Shown here: in pieces, positions 9,951 through 23,900 of the stretch | Layout: each line of letters begins with the position of its first letter | Numbering within the stretch: position 1 is the stretch's first letter | NCBI GenBank assembly: GCA_029207755.1 | Contig: JARCOQ010000002.1 | Span: forward strand, 110,781,745-110,845,744 | DNA from: Chamaea fasciata | Taxonomy: Eukaryota; Chordata; Aves; Passeriformes; Sylviidae | DNA length: 64,000 bases | Reading direction: 5' to 3' | Notes under the pieces: model-generated | Databases searched by the model: none | What the model was told of the DNA's origin: nothing | The model's input: the letters and a program-made list of their open reading frames with translations, nothing else | Made by a program: the position numbers and the translations under genes

Positions 9951-12900
9951 TCCAGGTGTACAGGTCTTTGAAGAAAGGAAAAGTTGCATCCTTGGACTAA
10001 GGTGCATATTGCTTTCATTGACACCACTGTTTCTTACTTTCAGAAATATGCTGGACTTCCTGGAAGAGGTTTTGCTTCCCTTCCCTTCCTGACAAAGAAT
10101 CCTTCAAGCCTCACTATTCTCTTCCTCTCTCTCTCTCAAATACCAGTTATTCCCTGGAGTAGAAAAGGTAAGATTTTAGTGACAGTTCATTTCTGTTACC
10201 TTGACATTTTCTGCCTCTTCCACAGTTTTCCAGCATTTTGAGAGAGTGGGCTTAGAACAGAGAACTTCGAAAGGAAATATATATAAAACATTTCCATAAT
10301 TAACAGTAATAAAGTCACTCAGGTATTTGTTTGTAGGAGGTTCTCATGGTGTTTTCCAACAGAAGTGAAGCAGCAAAAGCTCTCTGAGTTTGATGAACTG
10401 GTAGGGTCCCACTGCAGACTCTGAAATGTCAAACTGTCATAGGAAGGAGAGCAGAAAATGTTTTCTTTTGGGTCCTCTTATCAGACAATCTACTGCCAAA
10501 GGGGTAGCTAGCTAGCAAACAAACAGCTACTCTGACACAAATACAGTAACCACAAATTCTCTTCAGACCTTACAGGTGCAATTCAGTTCCTCCAGTCCAG
10601 TTCTGTGGTGCCATCTCTCCCCTGACCTCCTGCAGCCAGTTCTCCAAATTCCAGAGGGTTTAGGATCTGCTCCAGAGCTTTGCACACACCATGCAAAGGT
10701 CCGGGACACACTGCAGCACCCCAAAGAGCAATAAACAATGATGTGTAGGCACCAAACCTCACCCTAAGCACCCCAAATTACAATGTGACTCCTTTTCATG
10801 CTCATTTTTGAATCATTTGGGCAAGATGTGTGCCCAAGACCCTGAATCTCTTTATCACATAAATGTATATGTTGCCTGCCCCAAAGAAAGAGCAATTATG
10901 CTCAGCCATAAGCTGGAAACTACTTATAATTCAACAATTTGCCTTCACAGAGGCAAATCTGGGCCACCTTACCACAGCATAAAAAGGGAAACAAACTGGT
11001 TTGTTTCCAAAGTAGGAGAGCAAGTGATTTTTCTTACAGCGCAAAGTTCACTGAGACCCCCTCAGACACTGGCAGCACAAAAAAACCCAAAATAAAACAA
11101 ACAAACAAACAACAAACAAAAAAACCCCCAAAGCCAAAACAACAACAACAAAAAAATCAGCCAAAACAGAAGAGTTCTGCACCTGTGCCTCATACTCCCA
11201 ATGAAATTTCATACAATCTGCCCCATAAAATAAATTACATTGCCAAGACTTGGATTCTCCTCATATCTTTTCCAGTGATCTCCATATTTTCAAATCCGGT
11301 TTTATACTCTGAAATATTTGCACACCCATGATCTTTCTAATTAAGGAAAAAAAAAAAAAAGAGGAAAGGTATCTTCAAATATTTCATCTTTGCTATTAAT
11401 ACACTTCTGAAAAAAATTAAAAGCTTCTCCAGACCAACATTTCTAAGAAAAATATGAACTCAACCAGTTGGCTCAGAAAGGTGCAGGCATCTCGTAGCTC
11501 TGAACTGGCTCCTCAGGGACCAGCACCAGTTCAAGTATATTGACATTATTCACCTTCCTTAGAGAGGCCAATAAAGCCAATCAAGGAGCAGAGCACCAAT
11601 AATTACTCTCATTACTACTGCAGTATTTTCAGGTGCTGCAGTTTCAGGCTTTGGTGTTGACATCTTCTGTTTGATACACAATATTATTTTGGGGATTTTG
11701 TTGTCAATGGACACCCTTTAAGCCTCCTTTTGGGGTTCAATGGCCACAATGTGATATGCTGAGAATAATCTCACTGTGCTGGATGTAGGCACACAAACAG
11801 GACTGTAACAGCTCTCTCATACCTGCACTGTTCCTGTACAAGTGAATTTTTGCCCCATGTATACAAAACCAAGAAGAATATTTATTGCATGTGTCTACAG
11901 AAACATCTGCTCAGTATTTTTCAGCACACTTGTATCTCGTTACATCATCTCAAGCAATGATTACACTCAAAAATGAAGAGTCCTGCAGTGATTCTCAGCA
12001 GAAAGGAAGGAGGAAGATTTCAGGGCCTCCCATTTATTGTTCTTTTCCAGTTCTGTCTCACTGGGATTACTCAAGACATCAAAAATTTATCAGCATAAAC
12101 AAGACTGATGATCAATGATCAGCACCCTGGTCTCTGTTTTGTTCTACCAAGCTATCTTATAAACAATCAATGCTATAATTAATAAGTAGTGACATTCATC
12201 AACAAGAACTGCACTGGCTTTCACTGATGATGTATCAAAAAAATTTAAATATGCTACACAACATCAAAAAAGATTAATTTTGGTTAAGTTTTTTTTTTGT
12301 TTTTTTTTTTTAATTTTATATAGAGAAGAAATGAGAGGTGAAGTTTTCTGGTCTTTGAAAGACTGTAATTATTTTGTTCCAGTTAAAAAAGTTTCAACAG
12401 CTTATTTCAAAAATTTGTCCTGTACAAATGTGAGGTATTAATTAAAATTCAAATAGCTTGTTCGCAGTTTTTATGGCTAGAGGCTTAATTCTTTTCTATA
12501 GCTTGTCATTATTTAAATCAAGTCTTATTTGAGAACCATGGGAAAACAAATGAAAGGAGATGACTTGGAAAACTGAATGAATGTCAGATTTCAAGGAAGA
12601 GTGGAGAGCAAGAACAGGACAGAGAGAAAGGAGCTTTCAAATCCTAAGGAATGTTAAATTTGCTTATGCAAGTTATTAAATATAATGTCCATTGCACCTA
12701 AACAATAGGACTGAAAGCCATGATTTTGAAAGAAATTATCTCAATTACTTTCTGAATCTGTCCTTCAGGTTGTGAGCCAGATGGAGACACACAGGTCTGT
12801 AAAGCATCAGTGTTTCTAAAGATGTTCAATGCACAAAAAGGTATCTTAAACAATGTGAATCTGAGCACTCAAAAAGCAGATGGGACTACACTGAAGGACC

Positions 12901-15900
12901 CTTGAGCACCTGTAAATCCATCTTGCTTTGTGTGCACACACCATGATAAAAATCATCAGTTATTATTCCAAACCTGGATTTTTTTTTCTTTTTTATTTTT
13001 TTTTCCTGAACAGGTCCATCCCAGTCAGGGCACAAGATCATTGACTGCTTGCTCAATGAGCAAAGGGATATTCCAGTTTACTCTGCCATTCAGCAGATGG
13101 CCACAGACTTTCCTGCCATCTCCTATTTAACTCCAGCTTTGAGACCACAAATTTCTTCATGGGTTTATCACAACCGCATGGATACTGGGAAAATGAGTTC
13201 CACAATATCTGTAAGCACCACCTCCCTATGAAAAAAGGAAGAAGAACTTTTAATTTCACACCTGGGGTACTGAGGTATAAAGAGAGCAAGGCTTGGATAA
13301 CTGTGGTCATCCAACTTAAGCTTATCACAGAGAAAATGAGAAATGGTGCCGGGTGTGGTCACAACAGGCTGAGCTGTCCTGAAATGGTTCAGCTGCTTCC
13401 AAACCATCCCAGCCATGCCCACAGCAAGACCCTGCCACAGATCTTGGCTGGGGGCAACCATGAATGAGTAAGGTGTCTCCCACCAGGAGCCAGAGACCTT
13501 CAAAATGCAGCTGCCACTGACCTCACTGGAGGAGGAGAGGCTGCTGAGCAATGCCAACATTCAAGCAGATTGATCCCATCAATGAAGATGGGATAAAAGA
13601 GTAGGGAAAACTGCTTTCCAGCCGTGGTGAGGGACTGGAGTGTCCCACAGACCTCTGGGAGAGAGGCAGGAGGAGAGTCCCTGGGCAGCCCTCAGCTGTC
13701 CTTAAGGGAGTTGTTCTTCCTTTGCAAACTTCTCTCTTTCACAGCACATCTTTCAGAATCTATAGCTCTCAAATTTTGAGGTACCCCCATGCAAATTTAC
13801 CTGAGCTAGTGAGTGCAAGAAGGAAGTCCTGTGGAATAAATATCATGTGAACATGTAATTAGATCCTCTAACGTGGCTATATAATCAGAACTACAGTGAG
13901 CTAAGACAGCACAGGAAAAAATAATTCCAACTTTGGATAATCTTTAGCACCTACCTTATTATTTCACTACCTTAATATGCAATGTGTTTTTATTCAGCAT
14001 ATTTTTTTAAAACCCCAGGGAAAAAATGTAGAACAAAAATGCTCAGAGGGAAATGGCCCAGTGTGGAACAGCTGAATCCACACTATATTTGTCTCTGTCA
14101 TTTGTACTAATGGAGGGAATAATTGCAGCAGTGAGATGCTCTCATCCATGCAAGCCATCATTTTGACAGTGGGTCAGCTACACAAGACATCTAGGAAAAG
14201 GCAGGAGGCTCTGCTCAGAAATCTTTGGCTCTTCACTGCAGGGAGCAGTGCACCTGACTTGCACACAACTTTTGATCCCTTTCCTCAGCCTTGACATTTT
14301 CTGCTTCTATACTCTTCATTTTTTTCCTTCCTGGATCTGTTCTTCATCCACTCTTAAGCTTCCAAGCACCAGCCCTCATCATTATCCTGCTTTCTCACTG
14401 CCTCCAGCTCCTCATTTTGTTCCAGCTTCTGGTCTAGTTCTCCTTTCTCTCTTAAGACTTCTTTCTTAATTTCCCTATTTTCCTGAAAAAATCGCCATTC
14501 CTCATCTCCCCAGTTGACCTAATTTCCCTTGCTTCTCCCTCATCTCAGATCTTTGTTCTGGACTTGTCAGGACCCTTGTCTCAGTGTTTTTATACAGAAG
14601 AAGTCCAGCCCTGGTATAATCAGTCCCCACCAGGACCATTCCTTCCCCACTGTGTACTCCACAGTCTGTCTTTGTGTCCACAGCATAAAAGCCAGGAACT
14701 TGCTGGAAAAGCTACAAAATTAACTTGAGGAAGGTCTTCAATGTCAGTTTTAGTATCCAGGACCTGCACTGCTATGTACAGTGGGTTATTTTCATGTTTA
14801 ATTATACTTGACAAGAGCAAAGTGAAAGGATGTTTCCTCACCTCCAAGTCTCAAATCTCTATCCAGAGTACAGGCAAAATGGAACTAAAACTACAGAAAA
14901 CAGTCACAAGCAGCTGAACATATTTCAGCTGAAAATTTAATTCCTCCTCCTCAACTTCAACAAATTGTGCCCAAGGCAGAGATGTGATGAACAATTGATG
15001 TGGTGTGGTGGAGTCATGCTCTGAAGGAGAGCAGGCTCTTGAGCACAGAGAAATTGTCCATTTATTCTCTTTCCAGCCTTCACTTCCCAGCACAATCAAT
15101 TCTCCTCCATGTCTCTGGACAAAGAATGAAGCTGACACATCACCCAAGGTCGGGTGCAGACCTTCAGCACAGTTACAAGGCTCGGGAGCTGCATCTGGTT
15201 CCATCAGCCACACCCCAGTGAACTGCAGTGGTGGCCTCAAAGAGCAGCTGACCAAGGCAGCATTCCAAGGCATGGATGTCAGAGGGAAGGATAAACACAG
15301 CACAGGAGCCCCAGGAAACAACAAAAAAGAGTCCACTTCTTACATTTTCCCTTTTCCTGGTCCTAGAGCACAGATCTGTCCTGTCCCTCCCACCAGGCTG
15401 CTCATGAAGTCACTGGTGAATGATTTCTCCCTGTCCTTAACCCATGAGCCTTTCCTTACAATCTCTGTCCCCTGTCCAGTTGAGGAAGGGAGTGACAGGG
15501 TGGCTCTAGTGGCCACCTGGAATCCAGCCCAGGTCAACCCACCCCATCTCCAGCCCCACCTTTCCCAGCAGAGCACTTGTGGGCAGCAGGAGGTGGGCAT
15601 GGCCCAGCCCACGCCATCAGACACAACTCTGAGCTGCACAGTCAGATCCTCTACTTCCTGATTTTCAGGCTCAGACCCACAGAGGTGATTACAATTAAAT
15701 CCTGCAGGACATCTACAAGCGAAACAGGATGCTTCCCAGATGAATTTTTTTAGTTCAGATTTACAGCACCACTTAAAGCAGGCTTTTATAATTTATTATA
15801 ATTTTTATTGTATTTTGTACTCACTTAATATTGCATACATCTTTTGCAAAACTCAGTTATTTTATAGTTTTTAGTGTCCTGAAAGCCTACCTTAAAAGTT

Positions 15901-17597
15901 TATATGAACGAAATTATTTGTGTATAATTACACTTTTATTATTTTTAAAAGAACTCTTAATCTCCTTGATTTAAAAAAAAAAACCACAATCTTTTTTTGT
16001 TTTAAAAAACAAAGACACTGAGCCAAAATATGCAAGGTATTGCGCTGGCATTCCACTTTTAAAAAATAAATGCTAAGGATACTTTTCTAACCAAGCTTTC
16101 ACAAATTATTCCTACTTTAATTAAATCCCTCTTTGCTGGAAACTAACAAAATGCCATTAAAGAGAAGACAGTTATTATCTTTCAGTCGTTTTCTTTTTGC
16201 ATAATGCATTATTACCTAAGTTTCAGTGATTCTTGCTGTGTTATCCACCTCTCCTTTAAAGAAAATACTCTGTAACCATAGCAATACTTTCCCACCCTGG
16301 TATTATTTCCCACTGGTTTGTTCTAGGCTTTTGCACATAGCAACCACAGCAATCCTTGGTCCAAGCTGTCAACTTCTTCTTGGCAACTCTTTGCAAAATT
16401 GGTGGATCTCTAAACTACCAAGTACGCAGCTTTAAGTCTTCAAAACAAGATTGGTGCCTATGTTCTGAATAAATGGAGTATTTAAAATTGTAATTCTACT
16501 TTGTTCGGTGTTTCTACTGCCACAAATGTGAGGTTTTGATATTCTAGATGCTGTCTTCTAGTTTTATCGCTTTCTGCAGAGCAATGCAGCAATCCCTCCT
16601 CAGGCAAAAAGCAACAGGCAGCATTGTGACATCTCACGGTAATTCACTGAATTTACAGCAAAACTTTGGGTTTCTGCTTCAAACCTGCCCCATTTTTCAG
16701 TGAATTCACATAGGAGAACACCAGATGTACCATCTACACCCCTCCAGCTGGGCTGCAGGTTCACAAAGGCAGCACCAGCCCCCACGAGACAAAAACGCTT
16801 TGAGTCCAACATCTGAGCACTCAGGAGTCACAGAACAGAGGGCAGACCTCAGCCATGTGCATAAATGTTTAACAAATTCCTTATATTATTTCTCTGCTCA
16901 TCAAGTGATGCCATTAAGGTTCTCCAGTCTGAGCAGACTATCAATGCTCTTCTTGATCTCCACTCTGCTGTGGATTTGAACTGAAGGGAAATTATTTTTT
17001 TCCTCTACAGAAGTAAAAGCACATGAGAGAAAAAAGTGCTAAAAAATCCCTCACTTAAAAATAACCAAGCTTGATTTTTTTTAACACCTCTTCAATAGTA
17101 CTTTAAGTTGCTGCCTAATAAGGACAACAAAAGCACTAGTAAATTTTGAGATTTAGCTGAATTTTGCGACTAGTTGAGCTAGTTTTCATAAACTGCATAG
17201 TAAGGTCAAGTCAGTGAACTGTGGTGAAGCAGCACAAATTATATTTGGGAATGGCAGTATTTTAAAACATTGGTATCTTACTATGAATCCTCTTATCCCA
17301 CTGGAGTCAACAGGGCTTTTGTCATTAACTTCTCTCTGTCAAAATCTTACCCCCACTCATAATTTGCTCCTATGAATCACCCAGGGATATTCCCTTCATA
17401 TGTTCTCTGTAGGGGGAGTTCCAGAAGTGGAACTAGAGATGCAGGACAACTTCATTTACAAATCCCCTACTGAGAGAGGTGATTTTCTTCCTTTGAAGAA
17501 GAAAAACCCCATCTGTCTCAGTCACAACGATAGAAACAACCGAAGGAGGTTGGATAGGTATTAAATATACGTGTGTGAACATATATATATGCACACA
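9951..17597. other. non-coding DNA
   Basis: Mostly unique sequence. It includes a CAAA-rich tract (about 11086-11155), poly-T runs near 12291-12313 and 12978-13006, and a pyrimidine-rich stretch at 14300-14560. Several frames of 100-218 aa at 13159-13560 and 14851-15661 occur on both strands over the same DNA and look like chance frames in GC-richer patches. The only segment with exon-like borders is 13014-13210, reported separately as a weak candidate. Confidence 0.45.
11086..11155. repeat. A-rich low-complexity tract (CAAA/CAA units)
   Basis: Irregular repeats of caaa, caacaa and short C/A runs. The plus-strand frame through it is lysine/glutamine-rich for that reason alone. Confidence 0.85.
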
Positions 17598-17690
17598 CCC
17601 ACATATTTTTATTTATATATATGTACAGCCCATATTTTTATATAGATATACAAACCCCTCCCATATTTTTATGTATAGGTACACACACAA
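17598..17690. repeat. 3 x 31 bp AT-rich tandem repeat
   Basis: Three units begin at 17598, 17629 and 17660, each opening with CCCA(CA)TATTTTTAT and continuing with ATGTATA- or ATAGATA-like sequence. Spacing is exactly 31 bp between starts, with substitutions between units. A (TA)n/(CA)n-rich stretch flanks it upstream from about 17578. Confidence 0.75.
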
Positions 17691-17814
17691 ACAAAACAGA
17701 AGGGATACATGTCAAACAAAAAATTCAAATGATCTAATGTATTTGAGAGAGCTGACAGAAAATAGAAATTAAAAAAGAAACTCACTAAGGCAATAGTCAC
17801 TAGCTAGGTTGGTT

Positions 17815-17905
17815 TGGGTGCTTTTTTCTGTTTGTTTTGTGGGGGCTTTTTGGGTTTTGTTTTCTTTGTTTGTTTGTTCGTTTTGGGGTGGGTTGGTTTT
17901 TTTTT
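17815..17905. repeat. T/G-rich low-complexity tract
   Basis: Runs of gggtt, tttgt and tttg units. It yields a Phe/Cys-rich frame on the plus strand and a Lys/Asn/Gln-rich frame on the minus strand, both compositional artefacts. Confidence 0.8.
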
Positions 17906-20900
17906 GGAGTCTAAAATGGTACAGAAGAAAACTATGGTGAAAAAAGTTGTTATGGAACAATTATTCCAGGAGGGAGAGGAAAGACTACAGATTACTGTTT
18001 TAAATGTTGTTGGGTTAAAGCTTAGTCTTATTTATATCCTAATTTATGGATGCATCAGATACCCATATACACAAAATTTCTCTACAACCATGACCCAGCC
18101 GGGGCTACACACCAGAGAAAAACACACTACCCAAATGGGCCAAAACAGGAATATATATATACAGTCCTGATGAAATAGAAATTAAATCTTTACACCACTG
18201 TGGCCTGTGGGGTTTTTTTGTTTGGATTTTTTTCTGTCTGTCTGTAAAATGGAGTTAGACCTTTATTCATGCAGAAGGAGAACAAGAGCCCAGATGCGGA
18301 AATAGAGAGGTACATCATAACGTTTCCAATAAGATCTCAAGAGAAGGACAAAAAGTTGGATTTTGCTATTCTGGTATTTTGCTTAGCAGAGACACATATT
18401 TATGAGTAATTTACATAAAATTCACAAAGGTTTTCTTTTTAAAGAAAAAGGAAGAAATGTGAAATTAAATATTCCTATGATTTGGCTGTGTTCACTGAAA
18501 GACTAGCATAAATACAGAAAATAGGAGTAATTTTGTCACCAGAGCACTTCAAAATTAAGACTTAAAACTAGCATAGTGCCCTATCACTGTACACTAAAAC
18601 AGTACTTTGTATTTTATCAGCTGTTATGCTCAATTTGTAGGAGAACTTCCAGACAGAATCTTGCAATTGCTGATCATAAATAAGAAAAAAAAGGACACAT
18701 TTTCTTTTTCCATAAATTAAGGGGTAATAATCTTATTAAATTCTAATTCAAATAATGTTTTTTAACATGATGATCAAATGCATCAGGAAAACCAAACATT
18801 ACTTGCTTCATTTAGTTTTATGAGGGTACAGTGGGAAATGCCATTCTCTCCAATCACAGGTTTTCTCAATGTATCCACTTCACTGATCTCTTAACAACAA
18901 ATGCAATTACATTTTACTGTAAAATAATCAAATATTCACTTCCTTGCACATAACAGCTACTTTGTTTTGAATGTAAACACTTTGGTTAAATTTCCTCTTA
19001 TCTTAAAGATGCTATTTTCTAGAAGGCAGCATCCTCATTTAGAAAACTGCGGCATTTTCGGATTCTTGATCTGATTTACAGAGAGACCTAAAGGAAATGG
19101 AATCACTGAGAATTATTTTAAATTTAAACTTATAACTAATCCAAAAGGCTAAAGAAAATTTAAAGAAAGGTTTTGTGCTTTTTTTAAAATCTATTATTAT
19201 TTCCTATAAACTAATGAAGGATTTACAACGTTTTCAATAACATTTTGCCAAGCTGCTCTTGCCCCAAGTCACAGGAAATAACTTTGAAAAGTTCTTCAGG
19301 AATTAAATACAAAATGAAGTCAATATTTTTTCAGTGGATTGTCAGGTTAAAAGAATGTGTCTTTTAATTTAATTTCTGTTTATAATGGTTCAGGTTGACA
19401 CGGCTTAAACAAGATTTCAAAAATCCGCTTAATATTTTAGGTACATCTTGTGCCTTTTACACAGACAGGTCCTTGATTGCACTCATTCCTTGCAAGAAGT
19501 TTACTTTTCTTGTTCTTACTTCATGTGTTTTGGAGACTTTATTTTTTATCCCTTGGTTTAAGATGATAACTGTCCAAAGGTCTGCATTCTGGAAGTTGTG
19601 AAAGTCTTAGCCTTAATGTTTTTGTAGTTTTGTTTGGTTTTGTGTTTGGGGTTTTTTAACCAGCAAATAGTGTATTTTTTTTTTTTTAATTGCAAAGGCC
19701 TCATTACAGTGACCCTCCAGACACAATTTACGTATTTCTCCATAAATTAAGAATGAGCATTGTTTTAATGCTGGTCTACTTAAAGAATGTTTGGTTTTTC
19801 CCCTTCCAGTTTCCTGAAGTCTCAGAACCCTCCTTCAGAAAACTTTCTGTAACTGGGTCTCATACAGGGACATCAAATTGTCCAATATCCACTGGAAAAC
19901 TAAAGAAGTGTTAAAGGAATCAAAGCAGGAGTGAGGTCTGTGACAGACAGCAGGTATTTTGGGAAGGTAGAGAATATTCTTTGCATATAAATCCATCACT
20001 TAAAAAATAAATAAAATTCATTTTTATCCCACTTTTACTGGAAAAGTGTGAAGCAAACCCACAAATAAGCCAGCTTTAAATTGCAACCCTGAGCCTGAGC
20101 AGAAAGAAGAACACAGCCATGTTTGGGACATACACATTAACCACAGTGGATGCAGTGCTCCTATTAGAATATATTATCACACAGTATCCAAGTTTATCAA
20201 TGCTGGCCTCAATTCAAATATGCAGTTAGATGCCTTACTAAGTGCTTCACTAAACTGAGCCTTTAATGCTATTTAAAACTAACTTAATATAGAAAAGAGC
20301 TATAGATTAACTGACACATCTATTGCCTTTTTTGTTCCAATCACTTCTGTTTAAGTGCACTGCACTCTGAGGAACATAAAAACTTGGCAGAGCAGGGAGG
20401 AGGGGAACTTCAGCAAGTTATGTTTGACCTGGAATTGAAAATTCAAACGCCAGACCATTCCAGACCTCAGGCTGTCTGATTCTTCCAGTCTCACGTAATC
20501 TATTCAATAGTTAAGCCTCACTCCCTATTACTCCTTAATAGTGGTTGTGCCTTTTATTGAATTCCTCAGAGCAAATCATCTAAAACTGGCTTTGAATAAC
20601 CACGTGGCTCCTGGAGTTGATTTGGAAATCCAGAAAACAAGACACGTACCAGCGTTTGAGCAGCTGGCCACAAAATGACAGCCTCAGGCAGGAGCTCTGT
20701 GGCACAGGCAGCAGAGCCAGAGCCCAGCTCCCTCTCACAGCACCTGATGCCTCAGCCAGGAGACCCTTCCCTGTCCTTGTGCCTTGTCAGTCACACCTTC
20801 CTGCTCTTGTGACAAGGAGAGGTCCAGAGATGAGATGTTCTCAGAGTACGGCATTAGTGGGATGTTGGATACTTCAAAACTGGAAATGGAGGCTGCCTGC

Positions 20901-23900
20901 AGAGCCCAGCATCTCCTTTGGACAAGGGTTCAAAGCAGGGAACCACCTCCCTCCAGGGGTTTTCAGCAAGTCCCAGAAGCTGCTGCTGCCATGAGTAAGA
21001 GGGGAGCTGCACAGAGAGACAGGTGGCAGGAACCCCTGGGAAGAGAAGATTGCCAAGGGCAAATGTCTGTCACAGCTTTGTGCAAAAAAAAAATCTCAGA
21101 AATACCTGTGAACATCTCATTAACTGCCTATCCCTGATTCATCCCATAAACACCATAGTTTTATCACAGGTGTGTTTCTCCTAGAAAACAAACAAACCCA
21201 AAAAAACCCCAACAAAGTCTCCAATACTTATCATTTATTTAGATTTTGCTACAGCCCACACACCCATGAAAACAGAATTAAAGTAACACATGCAACCTTG
21301 ATTTCAGCATTCCCCAGTTCTGGTGGCCTGGCTCTGTCACCTTAGTGAGTCTTTAAAAGTGCCCAGTGTACATGCAAAGTGTCCCCAAACTCAGGGGAGA
21401 GAAAAAAGTAATCAAACCAGGCAAATTCCTTTCTTGTTTTCTTTTGGGTCAACCTGCCGACAACTGCACACCTGAGAGACAGGGTGAGAGCATGAAGACC
21501 CAGTGCTGTTGCTTGAGTCAACCAAGAAGCCAAAACCAGGGTCTGTCACACTGTGCAGTGCCCCAGGCTAGGAGAGAAAGCAGAACACAAATCCTGTGTT
21601 TCAGGCAGTGTTTTGGGAAGCAGCAGCATCCCAACTCCCTATGGTTGCCCCTCATCTTCTGCCATCATGTCCTCATCACCAGTCTAATGTTTCCCTTTCC
21701 TGTGTCCACAGCAAGTCTGGCCCTGTTTCTTGCCTGTTTTGCAGCTTCTATTGCAAATTAATCAGAACTGCTTCCCACCTTCATTCACCATCTTCTTCTG
21801 CCGCTTGGAGCTTTGGAGATCTGGTCTGCCTTATCCATCATCCCATCCTCCAACTGAGTCAAATCAATGGGACATGAGGCTGCACTTGAGGTAAGAGGTG
21901 CTACTACACAAAAGTATCCAAAATATATTGGTATACCCAGCCCTTCTTCAGTCTCATGTTTTTCTACCTCGAAAGAGGCTTAACTGCCTTCTTTTTACCC
22001 TGTTTTCTGCCTGTCTCTGCCAATCAGAAGACATTTTCACAATCCATATTCCCCAAAACGCAGCCTGGGGTTTGTTTTGAGGCAGAACAAAAGAAATAAC
22101 TTCTTCCAAGTGGTGCACAGTGAAGTTCTGGAGTCAAGGCAATTAGGCCTAAAACTGACAAAAGAAAATGACTTCACATCCCAACTGAAGAGAGCAAATG
22201 GAACAAAATGTAATGGAAGAATGACACAGCTGAAAACAAAACAAAGATGTGCCATATTTCATAACAATGCAGATGTTAAGATATTGAAAATATTTTTAGC
22301 ATGTACCAGGGAACACAAAAAAGAAAAAACCTATTGGGAATAAGAGTTCAGATCTACATTGTTCCTCTGTTTTCATGACGTTTACAATAGTATTATTCCC
22401 TCCCACCCGCCATGAATTTAAACAGCTCCAAAAACAAGCTCTTTATTTTGCCAAAAAAAATCAATATGTTCATTATTTTTAAGTGTATTCTAGTGAATAG
22501 TACCTGAAGCAACCCATTCAACTCCCTGCAGCTGGTTTTCTGCTTTCAGAGGCCTTAATTGTCTGTACATGAGCTCACTTTAATTACAACCACGTTGGAC
22601 CTTTCAATCCCCACTCCATTTTGAGTTCTAGTATGCTGTACACTTAAGTTCCAGAAACTCAAAGTAACTCAACTCAAAGGGCATCTTTGATTTCAAAGTC
22701 AATTTAACACTGTAGGAGTTGCTCATGTACACTCGCTCCGTTGTGAGTTATCATTCTTTTCCACTGCCCTCTCCTCTAGAAATTCAATTTTCCTTCAGCT
22801 GGGTAACCCACACATCCTTCACAGCTGCTGAGAAAGGTAACCTCTCCTTCTCTTTTGCCCATGACCTGCCCTTCTGCAGACACACAGATAAACCTTACAG
22901 CAAGGGGAAGATGCAGTACACCAGGAGAGAACTGCTGTGCTCCCCAGCCACAGCAGGTGACCTTGTGCCCTGCTCAGTGTCACTCTGGGCTGTCTCCCCT
23001 GAGCATCCCGGCACGAAGCAGCTCTGCTGGACATTGGTCCTTGTGCCTTCCCAAGACCAGTTTCTTGCTTTGCCACTCTGCTGCCTTTCTCCAAAGGGTG
23101 AAAGCAAAGCACAAATGCAGCCACTGTGGGGGTTCTGAATTTCCCCACCCATCTAAAAAAATGGTTTGCTGGGGTAGGCAACTTGATGTCAATGGGGGAC
23201 AGAGAAGGGAGTCAGTTTTCTCACTATAACTCAATTTTCCAGTTTCCAAGAACCAGCATTCATGGCCACCTCACAAACTGGACCAGCTGAGGAGCAAAAA
23301 CTCCAGCCCCTCAAAGCTCCACACCCAAAAAGATGCCAAACACCATGAGGTTGTACCTCCTTTCTCAGCCTCACGAACATCTTGTGAGATGTACAACACC
23401 CTTCATTTGCACTGAGGGCTCTGCACATCCCAGCAGCACGAGTCCCCACGAGCACAACACAGCCAGTGCAAATCCTGGCTGCTTTCTCAAAGCTTTAGAC
23501 TTCCTGAACTTATGTTACACAACACAGTCTGAATCCTCACCTGCCCTCTGGGGTGGGAAGTCAATGGCCAGGAATGGGCAATTGCAGCCTGGATAATTCA
23601 CTCCACTCGAAAGCAGCCTCAGTTATCCCCCAGCAACAATTCACACTCAGATAAGGAAGGGACCCACACAAACAATTATGCTGGAGGTGACAACCCATGT
23701 GCAGCCACAGCATTTCCAGAGGAGAAATAGAGTGACAACAGAGGGGGAGCAGGGAAAACTGCAGAGTTAGCAGGGTGATACCTCCAAGTCCAGGGTCAGC
23801 ACTGAAGAAGCCTTTGGGTAAGACCTCATATGGATTTCAGCAGCAGAGCAGCCCATGTCTAGTTTATATTGGACAGGAATAGAGAGTATGTTTTGGTATG

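Noticed and set aside
15005..15661. 218 aa plus-strand frame
   Set aside because: Overlapping minus frames of 161 and 99 aa cover the same DNA, composition is Ser/Pro/Thr-rich and no family is recognised. The region has no splice-like borders consistent with an exon of that size.
22719..23249. Overlapping frames of 120-139 aa on both strands
   Set aside because: At least five frames are open over the same GC-richer patch, which indicates composition and not coding. No recognised motif.
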